Assembly (NCBI GenBank): GCA_012036375.1
Contig: JAAUOI010000171.1
Location: 1 to 6,662, forward strand
Source of the DNA: Allobrachymonas sp.
Lineage (GTDB): Bacteria; Pseudomonadota; Gammaproteobacteria; Burkholderiales; Burkholderiaceae_C
Direction of reading: 5' to 3'
DNA length: 6,662 nt
Below the pieces are notes generated by a model that was not told the DNA's origin, ran no database searches, and saw nothing but the letters and a program-made list of their open reading frames with translations. The translations under genes and the position numbers were made by a program. This document shows, piece after piece, positions 1 through 5,945 of the stretch (position 1 is its first letter; every line of letters starts with the position of its first letter).

Positions 1-2
1 GC

Positions 3-32
3 GAAGGCGACAGCGACGAAAAAGCGCGTTAA
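3..32 (+). CDS. C-terminal tail of an unidentified protein (partial)
   Basis: The frame starting at base 3 reads EGDSDEKAR and then TAA at 30-32. It lies 35 bp upstream of the lgt start and on the same strand. In many alphaproteobacteria a small UbiK/BMFP-type accessory gene precedes lgt, and an acidic, charged tail would suit that, but nine residues cannot identify a family. Seen: an open frame and stop. Inferred: that it is coding at all. It belongs to the foreign segment at the start of the window. Confidence 0.25.
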   Translation, partial: EGDSDEKAR

Positions 33-67
33 GACGCGGTCAAAATCCGCCGCAGCAGCGAGAGCTT

Positions 68-303
68 ATGGGATTGCCCTGATCTCCGCAGATCGACCCG
101 GTCGCGTTCAGCATCGGACCGCTCCCGATCCGCTGGTATGCGCTCGCCTATATCGGCGGGCTCGCCTCGGGTTGTTCTATCTGACCCGACTCCTCAAGAA
201 CCAGAAGCTGTGGTCGCAATCAGGGGGCCCGCCGCTTACCCGAGTCCAACTCGACGACGTCATTTTCTGGGTGGCCGTCGGGGTGCTCCTCGGCGGCCGC
301 CTC
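68..303 (+). CDS. lgt: Prolipoprotein diacylglyceryl transferase, N-terminal fragment, frameshifted
   Basis: Lgt is an inner-membrane enzyme that moves diacylglycerol from phosphatidylglycerol to the lipobox cysteine of prelipoproteins. From about base 89 the frame reads QIDPVAFSIGPLPIRWYALA, the conserved N-terminal Lgt signature. After a missing C near 166/167 the next frame continues with LFYLTRLLKNQKLW, then LDDVIFWVAVGVLLGGRL, ending at about 303 where Lgt normally continues GYVLFY. Only about 75 of some 270-290 residues are present. The start is taken as ATG at 68, but a TGA at 80-82 in that frame means either C undercalls in the CCC/TCC runs or a different start. The sequence style (WYALAYIGG, LDDVIFWVAVGVLLGGRL) is alphaproteobacterial, unlike the rest of the window. 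Identity is secure; the gene is truncated by the junction and damaged by at least one indel. Confidence 0.8.
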
Positions 304-350
304 CGCGGCTGCCGCCTTCGCGGCGAATCCTTCTCGGACACCTTGCTCTG
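301..350. other. Chimeric junction between lgt and gspH segments
   Basis: Lgt homology on the plus strand stops at about 303 (GGRL), and gspH on the minus strand is cut off in the same stretch, so two unrelated genes end against each other in the middle of their domains. The stretch itself is low-complexity GCC/GCG-rich sequence, and a GCGGCCGC octamer (NotI-type site) sits at 293-300. A join made by assembly or cloning through GC-rich sequence explains this best. The exact crossover base cannot be fixed because neither homology is clear between about 304 and 350. Confidence 0.65.
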
Positions 351-641
351 CCCTGCTGCGATGCGCAACGCGATGAGGTTTTGCGCGGGCATCACGGCAA
401 AGCCCTCGGCCTGTGCCACCCAAGCCAGCGCCACACCCGAGCTGCGAGACTGTGCCCGCACAGCCTCCAACACAGCCGTCACACGATCTGCCTCGCGATT
501 GAGCGCCGTAGCGGCACTGTCACGCAGCGCAAACACCGCGCCTGCCGATCCAATCGCAATGATGGTGATGACGATCAACAGTTCGAGCAGGGTAAAACCG
601 CTCGCTTTTGCGCTCGCTTGCCTATTGCCAACTGCCCACAT
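304..641 (-). CDS. gspH: Type II secretion minor pseudopilin GspH, C-terminus missing
   Basis: GspH is a minor pseudopilin near the tip of the type II secretion pseudopilus. The start is ATG at 641 because AAGGA (651-647) lies five bases upstream; the ATG at 647 would overlap that site. A 15-residue leader is followed by the prepilin peptidase site, G15 before F16, then TLLELLIVITIIAI with Glu20 at +5 and one N-terminal hydrophobic helix to about residue 40. The rest of the helix reads LNREADRVTAVLEAVRAQSR, typical of GspH. The start overlaps the gspG stop by 20 bases, so the two are co-transcribed. After about residue 107 the sequence becomes Arg/Pro-rich and non-family, where the chimeric junction lies. 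GspH is usually about 150-190 residues, so the C-terminal beta domain is lost. The frame stays open to 177, but that part is foreign. Confidence 0.8.
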
Positions 642-1083
642 CCGCATCCTTACCTTCGCCGCCTGCCTGCCCATCTGCGCCAAAACTCATCACATCGATC
701 TCGCCTTTGATGCCGGGGTTGAGGTACTGATACGAGCGCCCCCAGGGATCGTTGGGGAGTTTTTCCAAATACGGTTTCCAGTTTGAGGGAATCACGCCTG
801 CTGTTGGTCTGCTCACCAAGGCCTGCAAGCCTTGCTCGCTGCTGGGGTAGCGCTGATTGTCTAAGCGATAGAGCTTGAGCGCTTGCACGATGTTGTTGAT
901 GTCCGTCTTAGCAGCGGTGCTGCGGGCATCGTCTGCGCGATCAAGCACATTGGGCACGATGAGCGCAGCCAAAATGCCGATGATCACCAAAACCACCATC
1001 AATTCAATCAGCGTAAAGCCGCGCTGAGCCTGCCGAACTAAATTTTTGGAACCAGAAACAAAAAGAGAAAAAGCTGTCTTCAT
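622..1083 (-). CDS. gspG: Type II secretion major pseudopilin GspG
   Basis: GspG is the main subunit of the type II secretion pseudopilus, processed by the prepilin peptidase and assembled in the inner membrane. The protein has 153 residues, normal for the family. A 22-residue basic leader ends RG, followed by FTLIELMVVLVIIGILAALI with Glu27 at +5. The globular part carries the hallmark segments DINNIVQALKLYRLDNQRYP, SEQGLQALV, LPNDPWGRSYQYLNPG and a C-terminal GADGQAGGEGKDADVGSW, the loop that binds calcium in this family. ATG at 1083 is preferred over the ATG at 1137, which would add 18 atypical residues and run into gspC. No clear Shine-Dalgarno site precedes it. gspH follows with a 20-base overlap, and gspC is divergent 20 bp away. 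Confidence 0.95.
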   Translation of the reverse strand: MKTAFSLFVSGSKNLVRQAQRGFTLIELMVVLVIIGILAALIVPNVLDRADDARSTAAKTDINNIVQALKLYRLDNQRYPSSEQGLQALVSRPTAGVIPSNWKPYLEKLPNDPWGRSYQYLNPGIKGEIDVMSFGADGQAGGEGKDADVGSWQ

Positions 1084-1091
1084 AGAACCCG

Positions 1092-1098
1092 CATAATA
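1092..1098. promoter_or_regulatory. Possible shared -10 element between divergent gspG and gspC
   Basis: The 20-bp gap between the two start codons contains CATAATA. On the plus strand CATAAT (1092-1097) is a -10-like hexamer for gspC; on the minus strand TATTAT (1098-1093) is one for gspG. Expected start points would be at or within a few bases of each ATG, giving leaderless or nearly leaderless messages, which fits the lack of Shine-Dalgarno sites. No good -35 match is visible for either, so this remains a suggestion. Confidence 0.35.
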
Positions 1099-1103
1099 GC
1101 TGG

Positions 1104-1721
1104 ATGCAACGCTCTTTTTGGATACGACTCGCAACATTTGTTTTATGGCTGCTCGCTGCGGCGAGCGCTGTGTATTGGGGTTTGAGATTTGTGCAAGGAT
1201 CGCCTGCGCCTAATTCTGCGGTGTCTGTGCAAGGCATCAGCGTTAGCGCGGTCGATCCCGGAGCCTTGGCCAGAGGCTTAGGCGGAGGCAAGCAGCCAGT
1301 GGCCAGTGCTGCAAATCCTAACCCCGCGCCGGTCAGCAGCATTGCAGCCTCGCGATTTGTGCTGACTGGCGTGGTGGTTGCGCGCACAGGCCAAGCCTCG
1401 TCCAGTGTGGCGTTGATTGGCGTGGATGGCAAGCCAGCGCGGCCGTATCGCGTGGGCACAAGCTTAACGGATGGCGTGGTGCTGCACAGCGTGGCTGCTG
1501 GCCAAGCCATGCTCTCTGCCAATATGCAAACTGAGCCTAGCACGACACTGCAATTGCCCCAACTCACGACAGCGGTGGCGGGCACTGCAATGGTGTCGCA
1601 ACCCGCACAGCCTATTGTTGCCAGACCAGCCAATCCGACTGCTGCACCTTCATCACTTGGCAATAGGCCAGCGCGTCCGTTGGCCAGTCGCCCGCGCGAA
1701 GCCCGTCAACAAGATCAGTAG
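1104..1721 (+). CDS. gspC: Type II secretion inner-membrane protein GspC
   Basis: GspC is a bitopic inner-membrane protein whose periplasmic homology region (HR) contacts the secretin GspD and helps connect the inner-membrane platform to the outer membrane. The 205-residue product has a short cytoplasmic start, a transmembrane helix at about 8-26 (LATFVLWLLAAASAVYWGLR), a Pro/Ala/Gly-rich linker, and an HR domain at about 82-150, recognisable from FVLTGVVVA, SVALIGVDGKPARPYRVGT and VVLHSVAAGQAML. The tail from about 155 is low-complexity Pro/Ala/Arg sequence ending in REARQQDQ. A separate gspC facing away from the gspG-H genes is the Burkholderiales arrangement; no gspD follows here. The last 36 codons overlap the 3' end of cobC on the other strand. 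There is no C-terminal PDZ or coiled coil, as in the short GspC forms. Confidence 0.85.
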   Translation: MQRSFWIRLATFVLWLLAAASAVYWGLRFVQGSPAPNSAVSVQGISVSAVDPGALARGLGGGKQPVASAANPNPAPVSSIAASRFVLTGVVVARTGQASSSVALIGVDGKPARPYRVGTSLTDGVVLHSVAAGQAMLSANMQTEPSTTLQLPQLTTAVAGTAMVSQPAQPIVARPANPTAAPSSLGNRPARPLASRPREARQQDQ

Positions 1722-2268
1722 GGCAAAGCTGCCAAAGCGCCTGAGCCTGCGGCCTCCGCGTCATAAGTGCGGATTGTTCCTTCGCCATCCGCGTTGATTG
1801 CTGCTGAGTCCACACCATCGCGCGCATCACGCCCGCATGCGTGATCCAAATCTCGTCTTGCTTGGAATCAAAGCTTTGCGTCAATCGATGCATCACGCGC
1901 CTCACAAACTGTGCCGTCGATTCGCCTGAACCGCCGCAGCGGTAATTTGCAAAATCATCTGTCCATGCTTGCAATTGCATAACGGGGATGTTGTCCCACG
2001 CTTGCAGCTCCCAAGCGCCAAAGTTCATCTCGGCCATGCGGTAGTCGGTTTTATAAGCAAAATCAGGCTCTAGCCGGCATAAAACCTGCGCTAAGTGCTC
2101 ACATCTTTGTAGCGGCGAGCTAACGATGGGCAGGCCGCGCGGCAGTTGCGCCAGCAGTTCTTGAGCCGCCTGCTCGATCACCTGCGCATCGCAAGGCACA
2201 TCGCTTGCGCCGTAACAAACGCCGCTGTCAATCAGCGGCTTCGGATGCCGCACCAACCAAATCGTCAC
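1612..2268 (-). CDS. cobC: Histidine phosphatase family protein, probable alpha-ribazole phosphatase
   Basis: CobC removes the 5' phosphate from alpha-ribazole phosphate (or from adenosylcobalamin phosphate) in the last steps of B12 assembly. The 218-residue product has the phosphohistidine motif LVRHPKP with His8, a second conserved region SSPLQRC (50-56), MAEMNFGAWE with the probable acid Glu80, and WITHAGVMRAM with the second catalytic His144. The RHP variant of the usual RHG is common in betaproteobacterial members next to cobS. The start is GTG at 2268, overlapping the TGA of cobS (GTGA, 2268-2265), which implies translational coupling. The family is broad; the cob neighbourhood, rather than the sequence alone, supports the ribazole phosphatase role. 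The 3' end overlaps gspC antisense by 110 bp, and no terminator is visible between them. Confidence 0.85.
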   Translation of the reverse strand: MTIWLVRHPKPLIDSGVCYGASDVPCDAQVIEQAAQELLAQLPRGLPIVSSPLQRCEHLAQVLCRLEPDFAYKTDYRMAEMNFGAWELQAWDNIPVMQLQAWTDDFANYRCGGSGESTAQFVRRVMHRLTQSFDSKQDEIWITHAGVMRAMVWTQQQSTRMAKEQSALMTRRPQAQALWQLCPTDLVDGLRAGDWPTDALAYCQVMKVQQSDWLVWQQ

Positions 2269-3059
2269 AGGCCAACCGCCACCGCGCCGAGCAAAAAAGC
2301 AATTTCACAGACCTGCTGCGTCGCGCCCAGCGCATCGCCTGTAAAACCCTGCAAACGCTGTTTCAAACGCCACTGCATGATGCCCCAAGCTACTACCGAG
2401 CAGCCCACAATCACTATCAATTCAATAGCATTCCACGCAGTATATATGCCGGCTAAGGGTATAAAACACCATAAAAAATTGCTCCACAAAGCGCTGCGGG
2501 AGATACGATCAGCCAAAGGCTTGGATTTGCTTCCCGCCGCATCGCCTACATGCGGCAGTAGCGCCACAGTAAGCATCGGCAGCGCCCGCGATACACAGTG
2601 GCTCGCCCAGATGAGCAGCGCGACGTGCATCAGTGGTAATTCGCCCAGGGCCGCGAGCAGCGCGATTTTGGTGAGCAGCGCCAAGACCAAAGCCATCGCG
2701 CCAAACGCGCCGACTCGCGAATCCTTCATGATCTCTAAGGCGCGGTTGCGGTCATACGAGCCGCCCAAGCCATCGGCCAAATCTGCCAGCCCATCTTCAT
2801 GAAAACCGCCGGTGAGCAGCACAGTGGCAATGGTCGAAAAACAAGCCGCGATCAGTGGGGCGTAAGGCGAAGAAATAATCGATTCAAGCGCCACATAAAC
2901 CCCCGCCGCCACCGCGCCCACCACCCAGCCCACCCCCGCAAAATGCGCCGCACTGCTTTTGAGCATCTCTGGGTTGTAACCCACCCAAGCAGCCAATTTC
3001 CCCGTGATCGGAATGCGCGTGAAAAACTGAATGGCGAGAAGAAAGTGTTTGATGAACAT
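2265..3059 (-). CDS. cobS: Adenosylcobinamide-GDP ribazoletransferase (cobalamin synthase)
   Basis: CobS is an integral inner-membrane enzyme that joins alpha-ribazole (or its phosphate) to adenosylcobinamide-GDP, releasing GMP and completing the nucleotide loop. The 264 residues match the usual 240-270. The N-terminus FLLAIQFFTRIPI is typical. The acidic, metal-dependent core GGFHEDGLADLADGLGG lies at 84-100, followed by MKDSRVGAFG (111-120), and GDALGATQQ (241-249) near the C-terminus. Several hydrophobic helices surround these (about 40-60, 66-84, 120-170, 190-230, 250-264). The start is ATG at 3059, with no strong ribosome site. Its stop overlaps the GTG of cobC. It is separated from cobT upstream by 151 bp holding a long hairpin, so it may depend on read-through from ilvA-cobT or on an unseen promoter. 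Confidence 0.95.
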   Translation of the reverse strand: MFIKHFLLAIQFFTRIPITGKLAAWVGYNPEMLKSSAAHFAGVGWVVGAVAAGVYVALESIISSPYAPLIAACFSTIATVLLTGGFHEDGLADLADGLGGSYDRNRALEIMKDSRVGAFGAMALVLALLTKIALLAALGELPLMHVALLIWASHCVSRALPMLTVALLPHVGDAAGSKSKPLADRISRSALWSNFLWCFIPLAGIYTAWNAIELIVIVGCSVVAWGIMQWRLKQRLQGFTGDALGATQQVCEIAFLLGAVAVGL

Positions 3060-3091
3060 TGCTCAGATGTGTTTGCTCTTTGAAAGAGTCG

Positions 3092-3189
3092 CAGAACACG
3101 GAAATCACGAAGGTAGCACGGAAGACACGGAAAAAGCCAGCAGCTGTTTTCTGTGTCTTCCGTGTAGTTTCCGTGCTTTCCGTGTTCTG
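3092..3189. repeat. Long imperfect inverted repeat made of ACACGGAA-type units
   Basis: The arms at 3092-3134 and 3147-3189 pair at 35 of 43 positions around a 12-base loop (3135-3146). Each arm is itself built from short direct repeats: ACACGGAA or GCACGGAA in the left arm, and TTCCGTG in the right. It fills most of the 151-bp gap between cobT and cobS. From memory, ACACGGAA/TTCCGTGT strings recur as dispersed intergenic elements in many environmental proteobacterial genomes and translate to strings such as NTEDTEK; I could not check this. As RNA it would form a very stable hairpin inside the operon message. No T-tract follows, so it is not a standard intrinsic terminator. Confidence 0.85.
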
Positions 3190-3210
3190 TTTTCCAGTGC
3201 GCCAAGCAGC

Positions 3211-4284
3211 TCAAATTTTCTGCGAAACCCCAGCCGATTCAAAGCTGGCCATTTCGTTGAGCAATCGTGCACTTGATACGATCAACGGCCAAGCCAGCAA
3301 TGCTCCCGTTCCTTCGCCCAACCGCAGGCCGAGCTCCAACAAAGGCAGCGCAGCCAAAGCTTTGAGCATGGCCTTGTGCCCATGCTCTGCGCCCGAGTGG
3401 CAAAACACCATGTAATCCTTGGCCGCTGGCACGAGGCCCACTGCGATCATTGCCGCTGCGCCCGAGATAAATCCATCTACCAAAACGATGCGTCGCTCAG
3501 AAGCCGCTTGCAGCATCGCACCTGCCATCATGGCGATTTCAAAGCCGCCCACGGCGCATAAGATGTCGAAAGGCTTCTTGGCATCTTTGTGGCGACGATG
3601 CGCCCGCGTCAGCGCATAGACCTTTTTTTTCATTTGCTCATCAGTCAGCCCCGTGCCGCGCCCGGCGCAGTCTTCCACCGGGATGGGCGTGAAGAGCGAC
3701 AAGATCAAGGCGGCGCTCGACGTATTGCCAATACCCATTTCACCCAGCGCGAGCACATTGCCGCTCAAGCCGCGCACCACCTCCATACCGCCGTGTAACG
3801 CAGCAGCGGCCTGAATCTCATTCATTGCAGGCGCGAGTACGCAGTTGCGCGTGCTCGGCGCGATTTTCATTTGCACCAGTTGCGGATGATCGGGCAAGAT
3901 TTGCGCCACGCCCGCATCCACCACCGTGAGCGAAAAGCGATGCTGATGCGCCAGCACATTCACCGCCGCACCGCCTTGCTTGCCAGCAGGTGCAAGCATG
4001 TTCTGCACCATTTGCACCGTCACGGCCTGCGGATAGGCCGACACGCCTTCATCCACGATGCCATGGTCACCTGCAAACACCACGATTTGGGGCTGCTTGA
4101 GGCTCACATTGTCTGATTGCTGAATCAAACCCAGCTGTACCGCCAAAGCTTCGAGCTGACCCAAAGCGCCCAGCGGCTTGGTTTTCTGATCCAGTTTGTT
4201 TTGCAATTGACGCGCCAACTCTTGCGCCTGAGCACCTTCACGGATGCGGCTGATGGGGGGTAAATGAAGATCGGCAGTGTTCAC
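3211..4284 (-). CDS. cobT: Nicotinate-nucleotide--dimethylbenzimidazole phosphoribosyltransferase
   Basis: CobT transfers phosphoribose from nicotinate mononucleotide to 5,6-dimethylbenzimidazole, giving alpha-ribazole 5'-phosphate for the lower ligand of B12. The 357-residue length is normal. Hallmarks include DQKTKPLGALGQLE (32-45), VFAGDHGIVDEGVSAYP (69-85), GEMGIGNTSS with Glu182 (181-190), CAGRGTGL (206-213), VDGFISGAAA (269-278) and LRLGEGTGA, where Glu324 corresponds to the catalytic Glu317 of the Salmonella enzyme. The start is GTG at 4284 because it overlaps the TGA of ilvA (4283-4281), and the first residues (NTADLHLPPISRI) suit the family; there is no separate Shine-Dalgarno site, so it is probably coupled to ilvA translation. 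cobS and cobC follow, making a nucleotide-loop cluster that lacks cobU/cobP in this window. Confidence 0.97.
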   Translation of the reverse strand: MNTADLHLPPISRIREGAQAQELARQLQNKLDQKTKPLGALGQLEALAVQLGLIQQSDNVSLKQPQIVVFAGDHGIVDEGVSAYPQAVTVQMVQNMLAPAGKQGGAAVNVLAHQHRFSLTVVDAGVAQILPDHPQLVQMKIAPSTRNCVLAPAMNEIQAAAALHGGMEVVRGLSGNVLALGEMGIGNTSSAALILSLFTPIPVEDCAGRGTGLTDEQMKKKVYALTRAHRRHKDAKKPFDILCAVGGFEIAMMAGAMLQAASERRIVLVDGFISGAAAMIAVGLVPAAKDYMVFCHSGAEHGHKAMLKALAALPLLELGLRLGEGTGALLAWPLIVSSARLLNEMASFESAGVSQKI

Positions 4285-5839
4285 GGGGCTTGCAAAAAGA
4301 GACGGTAGGCAGGATTGTGAGTTTCATCCACAAAGGGATAACCCAAATTCGTGACAAATTGTACAAAGCTTTTATCGTCAGCCTTGGGCACTTGAATGCC
4401 CACCAAATCCGCCCGTAGTCTGCGCCTTGATTGCGGTAGTGAAAGAGGGTGATATTCCAGCTCGGGCGCATGGCGTTTAAGAATTTCATGAGAGCGCCTG
4501 GCCGCTCGGGGAAGACGAAGCGCAGCAGGCGCTCCTCTTGTGCCAATTTGGACGCGCCACCCACCATATGGCGCAAATGCTCTTTGGCCAGATCATCATG
4601 CGTGAGATCAATCGTCTCAAAGCCTTTTTTCGTGAACGTGGCGGCGAGTTTGGCGCTTTCGCCTTTGCCATGTGTCGTAAGGCCGACGAACACATGGGCT
4701 TTTGGCTGTCCGAAATGCGGTAGTTGAATTCCGTCACATTGCGTGCGCCGCCCGGCAAGCTGCCAATCGTCTCGCAAAAGCGCCTGAAACTGCCGCGTTC
4801 CTCGGGCACGGTCACGGCAAATAGTGCCTCACGCTCTTCGCCCACCTCGGCGCGCTCGGCCACGAAGCGCAGGCGGTCAAAATTCATGTTTTGCGCCGCA
4901 GAGGATTGCCGCATAAGTCTCGCCCTTGGTTTTATGTGTTGCGACATATTGCTTCACAGCCGCCACCGCCAATGCCCCCGAGGGCTCGACGATAGAGCGC
5001 GTGTCCACAAAAATATCTTTGATCGCCGCGCAGACCGCATCGGTATCGACCACCACATAGTCGTCCACCAAATTCTTCGCGATGCGATAGGTCTCTTCGC
5101 CCACGAGTTTGACGGCAGTACCATCGGCAAACAGGCCGACATCCGGCAGCGTCACGCGCTTTTTCGCGCGGGTCGATTGCAGCATCGCGTCGGAATCCAC
5201 CGTCTGCACCCCAATCACCTTGATCTCTGGCCGCACCGCCTTGATGTAGTTCGCCACCCCCGAAATCAGCCCGCCACCGCCAATCGCCACAAAAATCGCA
5301 TCAAGCGGCCCTTGGTGCTGGCGCAGCATTTCCATCGCAATCGTGCCTTGGCCGGCAATCACGTCCGGGTCATCAAACGGATGCACAAAAGCATAACCTT
5401 CGCGCTTTTCAATGGTCAGCGCGTGTTGATACGCATCGGAATAACTGTCACCGTGCAACACAACTTCGCCGCCCAAATTGCGCACTGCATCGACTTTGAG
5501 CTGAGGCGTCGTCACTGGCATCACGATCACGGCTTTGGTGCCCAGTTTGTGCGCCGAAAGCGCCACGCCCTGTGCATGATTGCCCGCCGAGGCGCAAATC
5601 ACGCCTTTTTTGAGCTGTGCGGGGGTGAGCTGCGCCATTTTGTTGGCTGCACCGCGCAGCTTGAAGCTGAACACGGGTTGTTGATCTTCGCGTTTGAGCA
5701 ATACCTTGTTGTGCAAACGGCGCGAGAGCTGGCGAGCGGGAGTCAAATCGCTCTCAATCGCCACATCGTAGACGCGGGCATTGAGAATTTTGGTCAAGTA
5801 ATCTGCGGGGGCGAGATGTTTTTTGGGTTGTGTAGCCAT
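4281..5839 (-). CDS. ilvA: Threonine ammonia-lyase, biosynthetic, with three single-base frameshifts
   Basis: IlvA deaminates threonine to 2-oxobutanoate, the first committed step to isoleucine, using pyridoxal phosphate. From ATG at 5839 the catalytic domain shows SFKLRGA with PLP Lys60, SAGNHAQG (84-91) and the phosphate-binding GGGGLISG (187-194). Three indels break the frame. There is one extra T in TTTT 4889-4892 (after ILCGA). One base is missing near 4699 (after ISDSQK). One A is missing in AAA 4405-4407 (after YGRI). Corrected, the gene has 520 codons (519 residues; E. coli IlvA has 514), with C-terminal ACT-like regulatory repeats: ERGSFRRFCETIG, HVFVGL, and ERPGALMKFLNAM to NPAYRLFLQAP. 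The stop TGA overlaps the GTG of cobT. Because the coding signal is intact around each shift, sequencing error is likelier than a pseudogene. An oddity is GAANKM where GAYNKM is usual. Confidence 0.92.
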
Positions 5840-5844
5840 GCGCG

Positions 5845-5872
5845 ATTGTAAAACCCGTGTTGCACAGCACAA
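5845..5872 (-). promoter_or_regulatory. Candidate ilvA promoter, near-leaderless
   Basis: On the minus strand TTGTGC (5872-5867) and TACAAT (5850-5845) are separated by 16 bases and lie just before the ilvA ATG at 5839. The -10 matches the consensus at five of six positions, the -35 at three. Only five bases separate the -10 from the ATG, so transcription would begin at about the start codon. No Shine-Dalgarno site is present, which agrees with a leaderless message. The -35 overlaps the T-tract of the upstream terminator. Confidence 0.4.
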
Positions 5873-5901
5873 AAAAAGCCCCGGCACTTGCGAGCCGGGG
5901 C
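5871..5901 (-). terminator. Intrinsic terminator upstream of ilvA
   Basis: A perfect 8-bp GC-rich stem, GCCCCGGC (5878-5885) against GCCGGGGC (5894-5901), with an 8-base loop, is followed on the minus strand by seven T (5877-5871). It acts in the direction of ilvA and ends 31 bases before its start codon, so it must end an upstream transcript or act as an attenuator. On the plus strand there is no T-tract. Confidence 0.85.
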
Positions 5902-5940
5902 TATAACTAACCCTGTTTTGAGGAGGGTTGAGGAGACAAG
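5871..5940 (-). ncRNA. Candidate small RNA or ilvA attenuator with duplicated CUCCUCAA
   Basis: Between a plausible promoter (-10 at 5951-5946) and the terminator lies about 70 bases that would form an RNA. It contains two copies of CUCCUCAA (5935-5928 and 5925-5918 on the minus strand, ten-base period). These are complementary to UUGAGGAG and so resemble anti-Shine-Dalgarno sequence. The second copy sits mostly in the loop of a first hairpin, AACCCU/AGGGUU (5929-5924 with 5914-5909), directly before the terminator hairpin. A short RNA with exposed C/U-rich sequence and a terminator is the general form of several proteobacterial trans-acting RNAs, including anti-SD (cuckoo-type) RNAs. An alternative is a transcription attenuator for ilvA. 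No known Rfam family is recognised with certainty. Confidence 0.4.
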
Positions 5941-5945
5941 CTTTG

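Noticed and set aside
177..303. Extension of gspH to the stop at 177
   Set aside because: This stretch is antisense to lgt and lies on the foreign side of the junction, so the residues are not part of GspH.
1004..1663. A 219-codon open frame on the minus strand opposite gspC
   Set aside because: It overlaps the gspG start and mirrors the gspC coding frame; no family features.
2146..2802. A 218-codon open frame on the plus strand across cobC and cobS
   Set aside because: It is antisense to two well-identified genes and has a compositionally biased product.
3092..3189. CRISPR array
   Set aside because: The repeated units are 8-10 bases with no regular spacers and are arranged as one palindrome.
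3060..3210. Cobalamin riboswitch upstream of cobS
   Set aside because: A GCGCACTGG string slightly resembles a B12 box, but the gap is only 151 bp and is filled by the long hairpin, with no wider riboswitch core.
3031..3415. Small frames running through the ACACGGAA hairpin
   Set aside because: Their amino acids are only the translation of the repeat (TEDTEK-like and FRVLRV-like strings) and of the cobT antisense strand.
4724..5851. A 375-codon open frame on the plus strand opposite ilvA
   Set aside because: Its product is His/Arg-rich with no recognisable domain, and it mirrors strongly conserved ilvA codons on the other strand.
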